A stretch of 40,611 nucleotides of DNA from UMGS755 sp045652815 (GTDB lineage Bacteria > Bacillota > Clostridia > UBA1381 > UBA9506). The position numbers and the translations under genes are program-made. The stretch spans positions 1 through 40,611 of the forward strand of contig JAZOLH010000024.1 of the NCBI GenBank assembly GCA_045652815.1, in the 5' to 3' direction. The notes below the pieces were generated by a model that had not been told where the DNA came from, ran no database searches, and saw only the letters and a list, made by a program, of their open reading frames with translations. This document shows, piece by piece, positions 40,565 to 40,611 of the stretch (positions are counted from its first letter, which is position 1; every line of letters starts with the position of its first letter).

Positions 40565-40611
40565 GCCTTCCCCTCGAGGGGAAGGGGGACCGCTTGCGGT
40601 GGATGAGGTGT
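40563..40611. repeat. Hairpin-rich intergenic repeat, copy E (cut by window edge)
   Basis: GCCTTCCCCTCGAGGGGAAGG is followed by GACCG-CTTG-CGGT and GATGAGGTGT, the left end of the family seen at 35775. It begins at the sigG stop codon and runs out of the window. Confidence 0.78.

Overview
The window looks like chromosome from a spore-forming, low-to-moderate-GC Clostridia (Bacillota). The signs are a 16S 5' end of clostridial type at the left edge, a phenylalanyl T-box leader on pheST, a clear sporulation sigma-G gene, strong AGGAGG ribosome sites with some GTG/TTG starts, and consensus TTGACA-17-TATAAT promoters. No phage, transposase or CRISPR array was seen. Species or family cannot be assigned from this alone.

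Left housekeeping block (1-10022): the 5' end of a 16S rRNA gene with leader and promoter, all reading left; a ParC/GyrA-type topoisomerase A subunit behind tcdA; a UPF0340 protein with uppP; a divergent DUF4177/XRE pair sharing one control region; tRNA-Leu(TAA) with its own promoter; comM and an M24 peptidase; a DUF559 nuclease-like gene packed between two repeat arms; a small membrane protein; and a YgjV-family membrane protein.

Central accessory block (10106-35772): about 25 kb of sugar and amine catabolism in four transcription units. Unit A (promoter about 24322-24350, leftward) encodes a Gfo/Idh/MocA oxidoreductase, a TIM-barrel isomerase/epimerase, a class III aminotransferase and two amidohydrolase-fold proteins. 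Behind a hairpin follow two cytoplasmic GH106-like alpha-L-rhamnosidases flanking a rhamnulokinase, then a third amidohydrolase. Unit B (27850 leftward) encodes a methylmalonate-semialdehyde-type dehydrogenase and a transketolase split into two genes; it is divergent from an IclR regulator. Unit C (33223 leftward) encodes a PucR/CdaR-type regulator, a UroD/MtaA-fold protein, a TIM-barrel isomerase and a glutamate-1-semialdehyde-aminomutase-like enzyme. Unit D (33421 rightward) encodes a TIM-barrel isomerase and an MlrC-type M81 metallopeptidase. The working model is intracellular release of rhamnose from a rhamnosylated compound, with further processing of the sugar or aglycone. The substrate is unknown, and no transporter, rhaA or rhaD is present in the window.

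Right housekeeping block (35958-40611): pheT and pheS behind a Phe T-box, then sigG reading right, and the start of another repeat copy at the edge.

A family of hairpin-rich intergenic repeats (arms of the form CCTTCCCCTTGAGGGGAAGG plus GATGAGGTGT) occurs at 5707, 9351, 35775 and 40563. A related version brackets the DUF559 gene at 8638-9086. The best candidates for something undescribed are this nuclease-carrying repeat element, the symmetric operator pair between units C and D, and the rhamnoside/amidohydrolase cluster.
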